A stretch of 64,000 nt of DNA from CAWEBF01 sp963807235 (lineage in GTDB: Bacteria; Acidobacteriota; Vicinamibacteria; Vicinamibacterales; UBA2999): positions 1-64,000 of the forward strand of contig CAWEBF010000003.1 of assembly GCA_963807235.1 (NCBI GenBank). The letters are read 5' to 3'. Made by a program: the position numbers and the translations under genes. Positions 43,963-53,900 of this stretch are shown here, piece after piece. Numbering within the stretch: the stretch's first letter is position 1; each line of letters opens with the position of its first letter. The notes beneath the pieces were generated by a model, which was given only the letters and a program-made list of their open reading frames with translations, ran no database searches and was not told the origin of the DNA.

Positions 43963-45633
43963 TCACGGGAAACGCCAACGACGTTGTCGAGCATCGATGA
44001 CCGTCAGGTCATGATCGACGTTGAACGTATGGGTGCAGACGATTCCAGGCATCCAATCGGGGTCTATCCGCGAAACTTCGCGCTCGGCGTAATGACGGTC
44101 GTCGAGGTGCTCAACGAGGTTGATCGAGACCGCATATCCGTAGCGCTTGGAGCAGTCTTGGGCCGGACGATACAAACGGCCGTGCGAGTAGAACAGGCGC
44201 CCGGCGGATCGCGCACTCCGGATGTCGGATTTGACGGGATTGCGGGGGTGTGGCGTCCACGGGCCCAGAGGCGATTGGGCATGAAACAGGTGCAGTTCGT
44301 CGTTGAGGGAGGCCCCTGGTTCGGCGAGGTTCGTGAACATCCACCATCTCGTGCCATCGTGGTGGAGAGTGGCGTCGGTCGCGAGGATCCCCTGCATTGG
44401 CACCGCAGCGAGTTCCCACTCGTAGGGGAACGAGCGGCACCGGTAGACCTCGATGGTCTGGTTCTCCGCGCTTTCCGGCATCAGATACAGCTCACCTTCG
44501 TGCCAGAAGAGGAAGGGATAGGAAAGATGGTAGGGCGTCTCCAGTATCCGGCGGGGGGTGGACCAGTGACCGTTCTCGTCGAGCTCTACGACCGAGATCC
44601 AACCCTTGCCCCGCTTGAACACGAGCTCTTCGATGAAGATGTAGTAGCGCCCGTCCTTGAAGAGTGGAAACGGATCGGCCCAGCATCGATCCCGCGGTGG
44701 AGTCAGAACACGAAACCGGGGAACGGAGGCCTCGATGCCGTCCCCGGACCTTTTGAGGCTGTAGGCGACAAACCACTGGCGGAAGCTGATCGTGCGTTCG
44801 ACGCGGTTGCGCAGGGCCCGGCCCGCCAGTCGCACCAGGTTCTTCGCCATCGAAGCGTTCCCGGGCGTGACACGCGGGGTGGCGGTAGGGGCGCGGTATT
44901 CCCTTTCCGCCGGTTCTGGAGTGAGCGCAGCGGGCCCGTCTTCCCAGAGGTGTTGGAGCTTGCGCAGCACGAACGCAGAGGATTTCCAGTGGTAATTATT
45001 CCGGTTGCGCCGTACCGAGATCTGATCCGTTTGCGCGGAGGAGCGGTACAGGACATCCCCGTTGTCGGGATCCTGCGTCAACCTCTGGAGAATGCTCCCG
45101 GTCGTCGGATGACCTTCCATCACCTCCCAGAATCCCTCGGGCCCCCCGCGATGCACGCGGTCGTCGCCCTGGTAGTACGACCAGACGCCGTGCCGTGCCA
45201 TATCCAACGATTCCCCAGAGAGGACGCGGAAACCGAACCGCAAGACGACATCCAGGTCGAACCCGCGAACTGTGACAAGGTCCTCAGGGGCGAAGTCGTC
45301 AAAGGACTGCCTCTGAATGGGCGTGACGGTCAGCACGGGAGGATCGCACAGCCATTCCCCGATGTCGGCGACCGCAAATGCGTCAGGCGTCTCTCGGAAT
45401 AGACGGTCGTCCATCTTGCGGTAGAGCGTATAAAGGAGCGCGTCGCGGCGTGCACCGATCCCTTGCGTCACTGGATCGGAATCCTTCGGCAGGGCGTTTT
45501 GGATCACGAGCACGATGCGAGCGAACTTGGAGGCTGCAATCTCCCGGATGATGCGGCACACCCAAGCTGGCTGGGACATGTCGTTCACAAGCAGACCGAC
45601 GCGGAGCGGTGGACGGACTGGCGAAAGGCTCAA
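43963..45633 (-). CDS. Formyltransferase-like / five-bladed propeller glycosyltransferase-like fusion
   Basis: Two-domain protein of about 557 residues. The N-terminal half (RVGLLVNDMSQPAWVCRIIR, DLDVVLRFGFRVLSGESLDM, GFWEVMEGHPTTGSILQRLT) follows the layout of formyltransferase enzymes, but the HxS catalytic motif is replaced by a WSYYQGD segment. The C-terminal half is a beta-propeller (RCWADPFPLFKDGRYYIFIE, HLSYPFLFWHEGELYLMPES, HHDGTRWWMFTNLAEPG) like that of glucosamine-inositolphosphorylceramide-type transferases. Start is set at TTG 45633, whose TTGA overlaps the FkbM stop; an ATG at 45786 would overlap that gene by 150 bases. A role in sugar transfer or N-modification is likely but unproven. 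Confidence 0.6.
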   Translation of the reverse strand: MSLSPVRPPLRVGLLVNDMSQPAWVCRIIREIAASKFARIVLVIQNALPKDSDPVTQGIGARRDALLYTLYRKMDDRLFRETPDAFAVADIGEWLCDPPVLTVTPIQRQSFDDFAPEDLVTVRGFDLDVVLRFGFRVLSGESLDMARHGVWSYYQGDDRVHRGGPEGFWEVMEGHPTTGSILQRLTQDPDNGDVLYRSSAQTDQISVRRNRNNYHWKSSAFVLRKLQHLWEDGPAALTPEPAEREYRAPTATPRVTPGNASMAKNLVRLAGRALRNRVERTISFRQWFVAYSLKRSGDGIEASVPRFRVLTPPRDRCWADPFPLFKDGRYYIFIEELVFKRGKGWISVVELDENGHWSTPRRILETPYHLSYPFLFWHEGELYLMPESAENQTIEVYRCRSFPYEWELAAVPMQGILATDATLHHDGTRWWMFTNLAEPGASLNDELHLFHAQSPLGPWTPHPRNPVKSDIRSARSAGRLFYSHGRLYRPAQDCSKRYGYAVSINLVEHLDDRHYAEREVSRIDPDWMPGIVCTHTFNVDHDLTVIDARQRRWRFP

Positions 45634-46496
45634 GGCAGACGGCTGCAGCCCAGAATGGCCAATTGATCCCGGTGTTCTTCGGAGTGGAGGCAGAACGTAT
45701 TCATCTGAATTCGATTTGCTGAATCCAGAAGGCGGAGCTCTGGACTGATGAGAACGTAGCCCAGCTCCCGCAGTCGCCGAAAACAACGATCTTGGTTCGA
45801 GTCTCGAATCTCGATCATCAGCATGGGCCGTTTGTCGTGCAAGAGCGAACTCGCGCCGGTCAGGACCGAGTACTCGAAGCCCTCAACGTCGATCTTCACG
45901 AAGTCCGGTATCACGCCCACATCAGCAACAAAAGCATCCAGAGTTGTCATCTGAACCAGGAACTCAGAGATGGGTTCATTTCTGCCGTAGGACCTTGCCG
46001 CATTTCTCTCGCTTGTATAGGCCCTCGAGAAGGAGCTGTTCTGGCCGGTGAGCGTTTCGACGAAGAATGGCAGGCGTTCGGTCCTATCTCCGATGCCAAT
46101 CTCGAAAAGCGAAATGGTGGGGTGCGCCCGGATGTTGTAGCGCAAGTAGGGCAAGTTATTAGGGGCCGGTTCAGCCACAAGCACTCGACCGAGCGTCCCA
46201 ACCAGACTCGCAAAATAGAGTGCCGTATAGCCGATATGACCGCCCACGTCGAACACGACCGAGCCGGGATCGATGAGGCGGCTGTAGAGCGCCATCGTGT
46301 CCCGTTCGCGGTTTCTCCCTCGAAACCAATATCCCCGGTGGGCGAATGCATGTATGCGGATCCGCTCGTGGGTGAAGTGGTGGGCGATCTGGATGTCACC
46401 TGGATTCAAGTGACGAAAGGCCTTCAGGGCCAGCCGCTGGGCGAAGAGCCGCCCAGACTGAAGCATCTGCATCGACTTCGGCATGTGCACGGTCAT
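45630..46496 (-). CDS. FkbM-family methyltransferase
   Basis: Intact SAM-dependent O-methyltransferase of 288 residues. SAM motif GSVVFDVGGHIGYTALYFAS and RVLVAEPAPNNLPYLRYNIR; FkbM core QMTTLDAFVADVGVIPDFVK and IDVEGFEYSVLTGASSLL; ending LISPELRLLDSANRIQMNTF. Its ATG at 46496 overlaps the stop of the upstream glycosyltransferase (ATGA) and its stop overlaps the TTG of the next gene, so it is tightly embedded in the operon. It likely O-methylates an EPS sugar, perhaps capping the chain; the exact position is not predictable. Confidence 0.85.
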   Translation of the reverse strand: MTVHMPKSMQMLQSGRLFAQRLALKAFRHLNPGDIQIAHHFTHERIRIHAFAHRGYWFRGRNRERDTMALYSRLIDPGSVVFDVGGHIGYTALYFASLVGTLGRVLVAEPAPNNLPYLRYNIRAHPTISLFEIGIGDRTERLPFFVETLTGQNSSFSRAYTSERNAARSYGRNEPISEFLVQMTTLDAFVADVGVIPDFVKIDVEGFEYSVLTGASSLLHDKRPMLMIEIRDSNQDRCFRRLRELGYVLISPELRLLDSANRIQMNTFCLHSEEHRDQLAILGCSRLP

Positions 46497-47765
46497 GGGC
46501 GGACTGCAGTGACAGCTGCCGACGCGACGACTCCTGCCACGACCGCCTCGAGTTGTGCGGCGAGGCTTTCCCGGTTGAATTGATCCTCGGCCAAACGGCG
46601 CGCCGCGCGACCCATTGCTGCGAGTCTGTCGCGGTCATCGCAGAGATCCCGCAGTGTGGAGACCAGGCTCTCCGGACGCTCCGGCTCCGCGGCGAGGCCG
46701 GCCTGTGCCCGTCGCAGGACTTCTGCCTGCCAACCCCCGTAGTTGACGACAACTGGAAGTCCCGCCGCCAGAAAGTCGAAGAATTTGTTCGCGGAGTTCA
46801 TTTCCAGGTACGGGAGCGACAGCCGACCGTCACGAGTCCGAGATCTGATGCGGCGAGCACAACAGGCATCGATCGCTTGGGCACGGAGGGGTAGAGTGGC
46901 CGCGGATCGGATCTGCTCGAGTTCGATGCGCTTCGCCAGGTGCGCTCTCTCTTTGCCATCCCCTACCAGCGCGATGAGAATTCGCGACTCGCCTTGACGG
47001 TCGAGTATCCGCGCCGCGTCGAGAAGGTAGTCGATGCCATTGACTCGTCCCATCGCACCTGGATGAATACAAACAAACTTGCTCTGCCATCCTCGTCGAT
47101 TTCGCTCGGCCTCTCTTTCGGCGGCTGCTTCGGGCGAGCCGAAGAGCTGGGTATCGCTCGAGTTCGGGATGACACTTATCTTCCAAGGAATCAACGCCCC
47201 AGGTTTCGACGACGCGCGCCATGTCGGGAGAGAGCGCCACGACGGCATCCGCAGCCGCATAAACGCGGGCCGCCATCCGCCGTGCCACCCAGCGCAAGAG
47301 AGGGGATTTCAGAGCCCCAAGGGTAATAGGCACTTCGGGCCACAGGTCACGAACCTCGAACACGAATGGCACCTTGTGATGGCTCGCCACCTTCCGCCCG
47401 ATCTCTCCGACGGTCAGTGGTGTCGAGCTCGCCAGGACGACATCCGGGCGGGAAAGCTGCCGGCCGGTTCGCATCGCCCAAACCATATAGCGTCGAAAGG
47501 CAATGAGGCGGCGAGTGTATGACATTCTCTGCGTGTACAGGATCGGGGCCATCCTGAGATCGATCCCCACGCTTTTCGCCTCGGCGAGATCCGATTCGGC
47601 ATTGCGATCGAGACGGCCGCACAACATCGTGACGCGATGCCCACGCTGCACGAGGCGGCGAGCGTTCTCGAACGCACGGGCACTGCCCGCGGAGGATGGT
47701 GTGGTGAAATGCTGAACGATGTAGAGGATGTTGATCGTCCGATTCGCGTGTGCAGTAGAGGTCAT
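46493..47765 (-). CDS. GT4-family glycosyltransferase, WbuB-like, frameshifted
   Basis: GT-B glycosyltransferase resembling WbuB-type amino-sugar transferases. Start ATG at 47765 (TSTAHANRTINILYIVQHFT) overlaps the previous stop. N-terminal domain: FEVRDLWPEVPITLGALKSP, AADAVVALSPDMARVVETWG. After a frame change near 47215 the donor domain has SVIPNSSDTQLFG, FVCIHPGAMGRVNGIDYLLD and NSANKFFDFLAAGLPVVVNY (the EX7E equivalent region). A further pair of indels around 46830-46880 scrambles about fifteen residues. Joined length about 420 residues, as expected. Donor and acceptor sugars unknown. Confidence 0.8.
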
Positions 47766-48913
47766 CGAGGTCCGATTGTGCTCGTGCGCGCGTAGCGTGC
47801 CGCCGGGGCGCGGTTCTGATGCCACGTCGCGACCGTCTCCAGAAACACTTGCGTATTGCGCCGAATATCGAATCGCTCCCGGACGAGCGCCAGATTGAGT
47901 CTGATTGGCATGTTCCCTGAGGTCACGGTTGGACGCCGCCATGACCAGTGCCGCTGCGATGTCGTCGGGGTTGTCGCCGTCGACCAGAAGACCGTTCCGC
48001 CCGTGCTCGACCACCTGACGATTCGACGGGATGTCGCTGACGACGGGGAAAAGCCCGCATGCCAACGCCTCCACGAGCGACGTGCTGAGGCCGTCACTCC
48101 GGCTCAGACTCACGAAGACGTCGGACTGCTTCAGTTGGTGCGCGACGAGGGCTCTCTCGAGGCCACCGGTGAAGGTGATTTGGCTCTCGAGTCCACTCCG
48201 GCGCACGAGGTCTTCGAGGCTGAGCCGCTCGGTTCCATCGCCGACTATGTTCAAGTGAGCAGTCACACCGCTCGCGCGAAGCTGCCCCATGGCGGCGATC
48301 AGCCGATCGATGCGAAACAGAGGGCGAAGCCGTCGGGTGGACACGATTCGGACGATCTCTGAGGGCTGCTTGAGTCAACGGGTTCCCGGAACAGTTCGAG
48401 GTCGATCCCCCGTGGAAGGATGAGCAACCTATCTGGGTCAGCACCGAGCGTGCGCAGGGCATCGGCCATCGGCTCGGTCCAGGCCATCGTCCCCATCGCG
48501 CGCCGCACGGCGATCCTGGCCGCGGCGAGGCGCGGGGCCTTGACGCGGATCGGAAATATATCGGAGCCTGCGGGAACCGCGATGTAGCGTCCAGGTGCCA
48601 TCGACGCAGCCATCAAGCCGTAGGACGTTAGGTAATAGGCGACGATCAGATCGAACTCACCCGACGCCACGAGAGCTCGCGCTTTCAGCCAGGAAGACGG
48701 CAACCGGCCCACGCTCCACGTCGCGCCGCGGCCAAGGCTCACGACAAACGGTCGATCGGTTGGCGATACGTCGGCGTCGTGGAGACTCGCCAGCACACAC
48801 GACCCGGCAGCCTGCGCCAGGAACTGTCGCCACTCGATGGTTTGAGGCATCCGGGCAGGGCCGAGGAGCAGAATGTTGCGAAACCCGTCCGTCCTGTGTG
48901 CTGGCTGACTCAT
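47762..48913 (-). CDS. GT4-family glycosyltransferase, frameshifted
   Basis: Start ATG at 48913 (SQPAHRTDGFRNILLLGPAR) lies in ATGA overlap with the deacetylase stop. N-terminal acceptor domain: FDLIVAYYLTSYGLMAASMA, GRYIAVPAGSDIFPIRVKAP. After an indel near 48345 the donor domain has TAHLNIVGDGTERLSLEDLV, VFVSLSRSDGLSTSLVEALA (EX7E-type motif) and FPVVSDIPSNRQVVEHGRNG. A second indel near 47920 leads to RFDIRRNTQVFLETVATWHQ and a stop at 47762 overlapping the next start. Joined length about 385 residues. Typical EPS-side-chain or backbone transferase; specificity unknown. Confidence 0.8.
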
Positions 48914-49866
48914 AGTGCTGACAAGCCAAGTCTTTCTCTCGTCGGAGCCAGCTCGTTCAAATGGGCCTTGACGCGGAGGATCGATCGGCTGCTTGAGTAG
49001 ACACCGATCCGAGGGATTTCGAACGGCGACCAGCCCGCCGCGCTGACAGCGAACGCGCAGTCGAACCCCGAGGATGCTACCAGTTCGACTTCTCGGCGGC
49101 CGTACGCGCCTGAGGGGTAAGCGAAGGTTCGTATTCGACGACCGATCGCCTCTCCGAGTACATCCCTCGAATCGCGGACTTCCCGCTCGAGCTCGTGGTC
49201 CGACACGGTTGGGAGGTGCGGATGCGTCACGGTATGTGCGCCGATCTCGACCAGGCCGCTCGCGTGCAGCTCTCGAATCTCCCCGTCGTTCAGGAGGCTG
49301 CAGTTCTCCTCGATGTACCCGCGTGGCACATGGCGCTGGTTCTCCTCGATGAGATCCCAGACGGCCGGCCGGCACTGGGCCCATTCGTGGCGAGACACGA
49401 ACCGGTTCATGTCTTTGTAGACCCGTCGCCTCGTGGCGTCCGTCAGCGGCCATGTCGTCCCGAGTAGAGACAACGTCCCCTCGGGCGCGAAACGACACAC
49501 CGCTCGCAGCATACTCATCCAGAGCGTTGCGCCAGACGCGGCGACACCTATGCTCGTGGACAAGAGCAGCCACGGTAGCTGCAAACGTCGCATGATGGGC
49601 GCCACGATTGTGTAGTTGTTACGAAACCCATCGTCGAACGTCACGAGTACGGAACCCCGCGCGAGGCGCCGGCGAGCGCGTACTGCGGCCAGGTACTCAT
49701 CGGCGCCTACCACTCGGAACTCGCCGGCAAGCATCTCCATCTGTGCCGCGAAGTCGGCCTCCTTGAGGTAGGAGCCGTCTGTTCGCCTTGTGACGCCGTG
49801 ATACAGCAGCACGACGCCATCTCGGCGCGTGAGCCACGCGAGTGTGCGCAAGAGCAGCTGGGTCAT
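48910..49866 (-). CDS. Polysaccharide deacetylase (NodB homology) family protein
   Basis: Carbohydrate esterase family 4-type domain, 318 residues, intact. ATG at 49866 (TQLLLRTLAWLTRRDGVVLL). Motifs: VLLYHGVTRR, VLVTFDDGFRNNYTIVAPIM (catalytic Asp and metal Asp), GLVEIGAHTVTHPHLPTVSD (the HxxxH metal ligands as HTVTH) and RRIRTFAYPSGAYGRREVEL. No signal peptide is evident, so it may act on lipid-linked or nucleotide-linked intermediates or be exported by other means. It likely N-deacetylates an EPS amino sugar. Its stop overlaps the next glycosyltransferase start. Confidence 0.85.
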   Translation of the reverse strand: MTQLLLRTLAWLTRRDGVVLLYHGVTRRTDGSYLKEADFAAQMEMLAGEFRVVGADEYLAAVRARRRLARGSVLVTFDDGFRNNYTIVAPIMRRLQLPWLLLSTSIGVAASGATLWMSMLRAVCRFAPEGTLSLLGTTWPLTDATRRRVYKDMNRFVSRHEWAQCRPAVWDLIEENQRHVPRGYIEENCSLLNDGEIRELHASGLVEIGAHTVTHPHLPTVSDHELEREVRDSRDVLGEAIGRRIRTFAYPSGAYGRREVELVASSGFDCAFAVSAAGWSPFEIPRIGVYSSSRSILRVKAHLNELAPTRERLGLSAL

Positions 49867-49913
49867 GCTCGAATAGTGGCACACGATCGTGACCACGAAG
49901 TCGTCTGACCATC

Positions 49914-51497
49914 CTATCCGTCCTCATGCGCGACGACGCTTCGACTACGACTCACGATGAGCAGCCAAATCGATCGGAGTTCTGTCGGACCGATGGCTGT
50001 CAGGGCTGAGCCAATCAGGCAGAGGACGCCTCCCGCACACCCGGCGACGATCACCGCCCCGAGTGATGCGTCATAGGCGTCGCGGAGGAGGTACAGCGCA
50101 ACAAGGGCTGGCGCTCCACCGACGAGCGACTTGCCCAGGGGCGTGAATAACAATCGCCCGCGAGGAAGCCCGCCATCCCACCGTGCTGCGAGGGGGCGCA
50201 ACAACAGGTCCCGCACGAGAAGGGCGATTCCAGTTCCGAGTGCGAAACCGAGGGGACCGAGCCCAAGGCCGATCGCGAGAACGAGGCCTAGAACAACATT
50301 GCCGATCGCAACAGTGACGTCGCCGCCTGCGATCCACTTGATCTGGCCGCGGGCGATGAGAGCCATCCACACAGGCGCCAGAGCGACCTCCACGGTGGTC
50401 GGGGCCAGGACGGCGATCAGATAGCGGCTGGAGTCCGCGTATTCCGGCCCCACCCAGTGGCTGAGGAACAGGTCCCCAACCACGCACGGCACGAGGCAGA
50501 AAGGAACAGCGAGTGTGGATGTCACCGCGACAACCCGGTTGAGCGCGTCGAGGCTGCGCGCGGACTCGCCGCGCGCCTCCAGTTGCGTGAAGATTGGCGT
50601 GAGTGACTGGATCGACTGAATCAGAAAGCCGCGGACGAGCGGGGCCCAGCGAGTCCCGAGTGAGTAGTGCGTGACGACCGCCGCCCCATAGAAACGGCCG
50701 ATGATCAGGTTGTTGGTGGAGACATAAATGACGCCAGCCAACTCAGCCACCATGGCGAATCCTCCGTATTGGAACAACTCGCGGCGCACCGCCCGGTCGC
50801 CGAAGTCCGGCCGTGGAGTCGCCGATCTGACCACCCCCGCCCGATTTGACAGCCACAGCAATAGGGGTATCGGCAAGAGCTCGAGTAGGAGAACCGACCC
50901 GCCGTAGGACGCCAGGCTCGGCACGAACACCGTGAATGTCAGAGCCACGAGAGCCAGGCGTCCCCACGTCGCCGCGACCCTGATCTGGGCGAGACGATGG
51001 GTCTCTCCGGTGGCGTAGATCGGGACTGAGATCATCGACGTGGCGTCCGCGACTACCGTTGCCGTGATGATCAAGGCGACACCGATCGTGCCATCCCGGA
51101 TGAGCTCCGGCGATAAACCCAAGAGGCGACATAGCGGGTTTGCGAGCGCAAGGCCGATGACAAGAATGCCCAGGCGCAACAACCAGGCCCAGGAACTGCC
51201 CACCGCGAAGACGCGCTCCGCTTCAGCGTGGCGCCCCGCGTGATGGTGGAGGGTTACGAACCGTTGAACGGCCGCGCTGAGTCCACCTCGGAGCAGCGAC
51301 AGGTAGTCATAAACCGATCCCGCCGCGACAGCGACGCCGTAGAGGTCTCGCCCGAGCCCACGGAGGATGAACGGCGTCAGTAAGATGGAGACCAGGACGC
51401 CCGACAGCTGTGCGAATACTGAAAAGCCTGCGTTCGCGAAGGCGATCAACGCAAGGCCGCGTCTGGGTGCAGGGCGCATTCGGGACGTCTGAGTCAT
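49914..51497 (-). CDS. Wzx-type polysaccharide flippase (MOP superfamily)
   Basis: Integral membrane flippase with about fourteen predicted helices, 527 residues, intact. N-terminal helices FSVFAQLSGVLVSILLTPFI and LRGLGRDLYGVAVAAGSVYD carry the family pattern LxxxDYGxxxL-like. Several charged residues lie in helices as usual for Wzx. It translocates the lipid-linked repeat unit made by the phosphosugar transferase and glycosyltransferases, for polymerisation by the O-antigen ligase-like protein at 56600-58097. Start ATG at 51497; a gap of 40 bases separates it from the upstream glycosyltransferase. Confidence 0.85.
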   Translation of the reverse strand: MTQTSRMRPAPRRGLALIAFANAGFSVFAQLSGVLVSILLTPFILRGLGRDLYGVAVAAGSVYDYLSLLRGGLSAAVQRFVTLHHHAGRHAEAERVFAVGSSWAWLLRLGILVIGLALANPLCRLLGLSPELIRDGTIGVALIITATVVADATSMISVPIYATGETHRLAQIRVAATWGRLALVALTFTVFVPSLASYGGSVLLLELLPIPLLLWLSNRAGVVRSATPRPDFGDRAVRRELFQYGGFAMVAELAGVIYVSTNNLIIGRFYGAAVVTHYSLGTRWAPLVRGFLIQSIQSLTPIFTQLEARGESARSLDALNRVVAVTSTLAVPFCLVPCVVGDLFLSHWVGPEYADSSRYLIAVLAPTTVEVALAPVWMALIARGQIKWIAGGDVTVAIGNVVLGLVLAIGLGLGPLGFALGTGIALLVRDLLLRPLAARWDGGLPRGRLLFTPLGKSLVGGAPALVALYLLRDAYDASLGAVIVAGCAGGVLCLIGSALTAIGPTELRSIWLLIVSRSRSVVAHEDG

Positions 51498-51537
51498 GAC
51501 GTGTGGACGATCCAGCAGCTGTCATGATTAGATCACC

Positions 51538-52654
51538 CTACGGAATCCCACGGCGAAGCTCTTGATAGAGGGCCACTGTCTCGCTGACAGTCCGCTCAAT
51601 CGTAAATTCGTCCTCGATCTTCTTCCTTCCGGCCAATCCCATCGATCGTGCAAGTTCCTGGTTCGAAATCAGCCCGAGAATGCGATCCGCCATCGCGCTG
51701 TGCGTCTCCGATCGGCGTCATCAAACCAGTTCGTCCATCGAGTCACCAGTTCGGCGTTACCACCAGCCGTCGTGGCGACGACTGGCTTGCCCGCAGCCAT
51801 GGCCTCCATGATGACATTGGAACAGCCTTCGAAATGAGTCGAGAGCACGAAGATGTCGATGTTGTTGAGGATCGTCCACACGTCATTCCTGACGCCAAGG
51901 AGCCTCATTCGATCGTCAATGCCAAGCTCACGAATCGTCGACTCAATACGGCCTCGGTCTGGGCCATCACCGATCAACAAGAAGTAGGCACTCGGAGCCT
52001 GAGCCACGACCAATTGGGCCGCTCTCAAAAACGTGACGTAGTCTTTCTGCGGCGACGCCATGCGCGCGGCCATGGCTACGATCGTGGAACCGGGTGGAAT
52101 CCGCCACGATTCGACAGCCTCGGGATCCTTTGGCAGGCGTGGAAAGGCCTGAAGGTCGATTCCGTTGCGAATAGTTCGAATCTTCGATTCCGGGATTCCG
52201 AGCGACACGAATCCCGGAACGCATCGCGTCCGCGTTGACGGTGGTACAGGTCGTCCCGTAGGACAGCAGCCGGGTGATGAGCCGATGGTGCCACCGCAAA
52301 TCGTCGATGGTGTTGCGGACCGCCGCCACGACGACAGGGCGCCTGGTCCAGAGCGCCGCGAGACGTCCATAGACGCCTGCCTCGAAGAGCCATGTCTGTA
52401 CGATGTCTGGCTGTGACTGCGACAGAATGGTGACGAGCGCCTGACAGGTGGACAAGGAGGAGAACTTCGAGCCTTGCGGCACGAGCGTGAGTTGAATCCC
52501 CGCCTCGCGTAGCGGCGCCGCGTAGTCGGTCTTTCTTGGTCGACAGGCTCACAACCTGCAAGGACACTTGATCGCGCAGCAACCGGCCCACCTCCAGCAG
52601 CTGGCGTTGAGCTCCGCCCTGGCCAAGATGATCGATGATCCAGGCGACCCTCAT
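51538..52654 (-). CDS. GT4-family glycosyltransferase, frameshifted
   Basis: Start ATG at 52654 (RVAWIIDHLGQGGAQRQLLE) gives a typical GT4 N-terminus. The middle frame holds SQSQPDIVQTWLFEAGVYGR and WHHRLITRLLSYGTTCTTVN. The third frame has IRTIRNGIDLQAFPRLPKDP, YFLLIGDGPDRGRIESTIRE and DIFVLSTHFEGCSNVIMEAM (EX7E) with KPVVATTAGGNAELV. A last frame gives ARSMGLAGRKKIEDEFTIER and a stop at 51538. Indels lie near 52510, 52190 and 51715. Joined length about 370 residues. It belongs to the EPS operon; specificity unknown. Confidence 0.78.
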
Positions 52655-53819
52655 CGGTGTCGCGACGCAGGGGTGCCGAGCTCGTCTATGAAGCTTGGCC
52701 CAGACGAATCCGGTGTCACGTGCCATTCGATCCGAGCCGTAGCGCCGCTCGAGCTCTGGCCAATAACGCTCCACCCTCTCACGAGCGGCTTGTCGGTCCT
52801 GTATCAGTCGGAGCACGGCCTCGACGTACGCCTCGATTGCGGCCGGTGTCACCACCGCGCCAAGCGCGCTGTCGTCGACGATGACTGACACGTCCCCTAC
52901 ATCGGCGCAAACGACCGGCGTCCCTACGCCGAGCGACTCCAAGACCACATTCGGCGTGCCCTCGGAGTCGGACGTCAAGAGCAAAACGTCCATGCCTGCA
53001 AGCAGGCTCGGAATGTCAAATCTCGGCCCGAGGAAATGGACCTGGCGATCCGGCAATGATGGCGCCAGGCGTCCGCGCGCGGCGGAATCGAAGCCCGGGC
53101 CGACAACGACCACGTGAAGTCCTTCCACGCGTTTCAATAGCCTCTCGACAACCTGAAAGAACCGCGCCACCTGCTTGACCGGCGCGTCGCGTCCGACGAA
53201 ACCCACAAGCGGGCACGTCGCCATCGATATTGAGCTCGGCGCGGAGACTGCCTGGTTGCACGGCGGCTCGCAGCGCCCGAAAGTTGATCCCATTCGGGAC
53301 TACGACCAATCGCTCGGGTATTGCACCCAGGTGCTCTATTGCAAACGAGGCCCCTGCCGTTGAATTTGCCACAGCGCAGGGGCAGTCTCGAAACATTCGT
53401 CCATACAAGAAGCGACGTAGTCGGCCCGGCGTCACCACGGTACCGCGGATACTTGGAAGCACGACACAGCCTGACAACCATTTGGCGGCCAGCCAGCAGT
53501 ACACCGACGCAAGCAGACCGACGGCGTGCACGAGATGCGCGTCTGCAGACACAAGTATTCGGCGCAGAGCAAGGATTCGTGAAAATTCGAAGCTGGAACT
53601 GCGTCGAAGGGCCGTCACGTGATAGCCGGCAGCCGCGATAACAGGACCGTACGGCAACAGCTCCTCGGAGAGCGAAACGACCAGGCGGGGCTCGAGATCA
53701 GTGCCGCGGAACTGCTTCAGGAGCTCAACGACCTGGGTTTCTGCGCCACCGTGTACCAAGGAAGTCAGAACGACCACCACGTTCCGTTGGCTTCCGGGTA
53801 TGTCTGGGCGCTTGGTCAC
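52651..53819 (-). CDS. GT4-family glycosyltransferase, frameshifted
   Basis: GTG start at 53819. N-terminal domain: VVVVLTSLVHGGAETQVVEL, AHLVHAVGLLASVYCWLAAK, VPNGINFRALRAAV. After an indel near 53205 the donor domain has CPLVGFVGRDAPVKQVARFF, GLHVVVVGPGFDSAARGRLA and VLLLTSDSEGTPNVVLESLG (EX7E). The observed frame runs in frame into the next gene without a stop; one more indel near its end would give a natural TGA overlapping the next ATG at 52654. A 126-base piece of this gene (53500-53625) is duplicated at 54676-54800. Joined length about 390 residues. Confidence 0.78.
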
Positions 53820-53900
53820 CGGGGGGCTCCCAAAGAGCTGCGACCAGGGCCGGGCGTCTGCGAAGGAGGGAACGTTGTCAGTGCCCGGGTAATCTAAAGA

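Noticed and set aside
43897..45402. 501-codon plus-strand frame over the formyltransferase-like gene
   Set aside because: No recognisable domain and overlaps a minus-strand gene with operon overlaps and family motifs.
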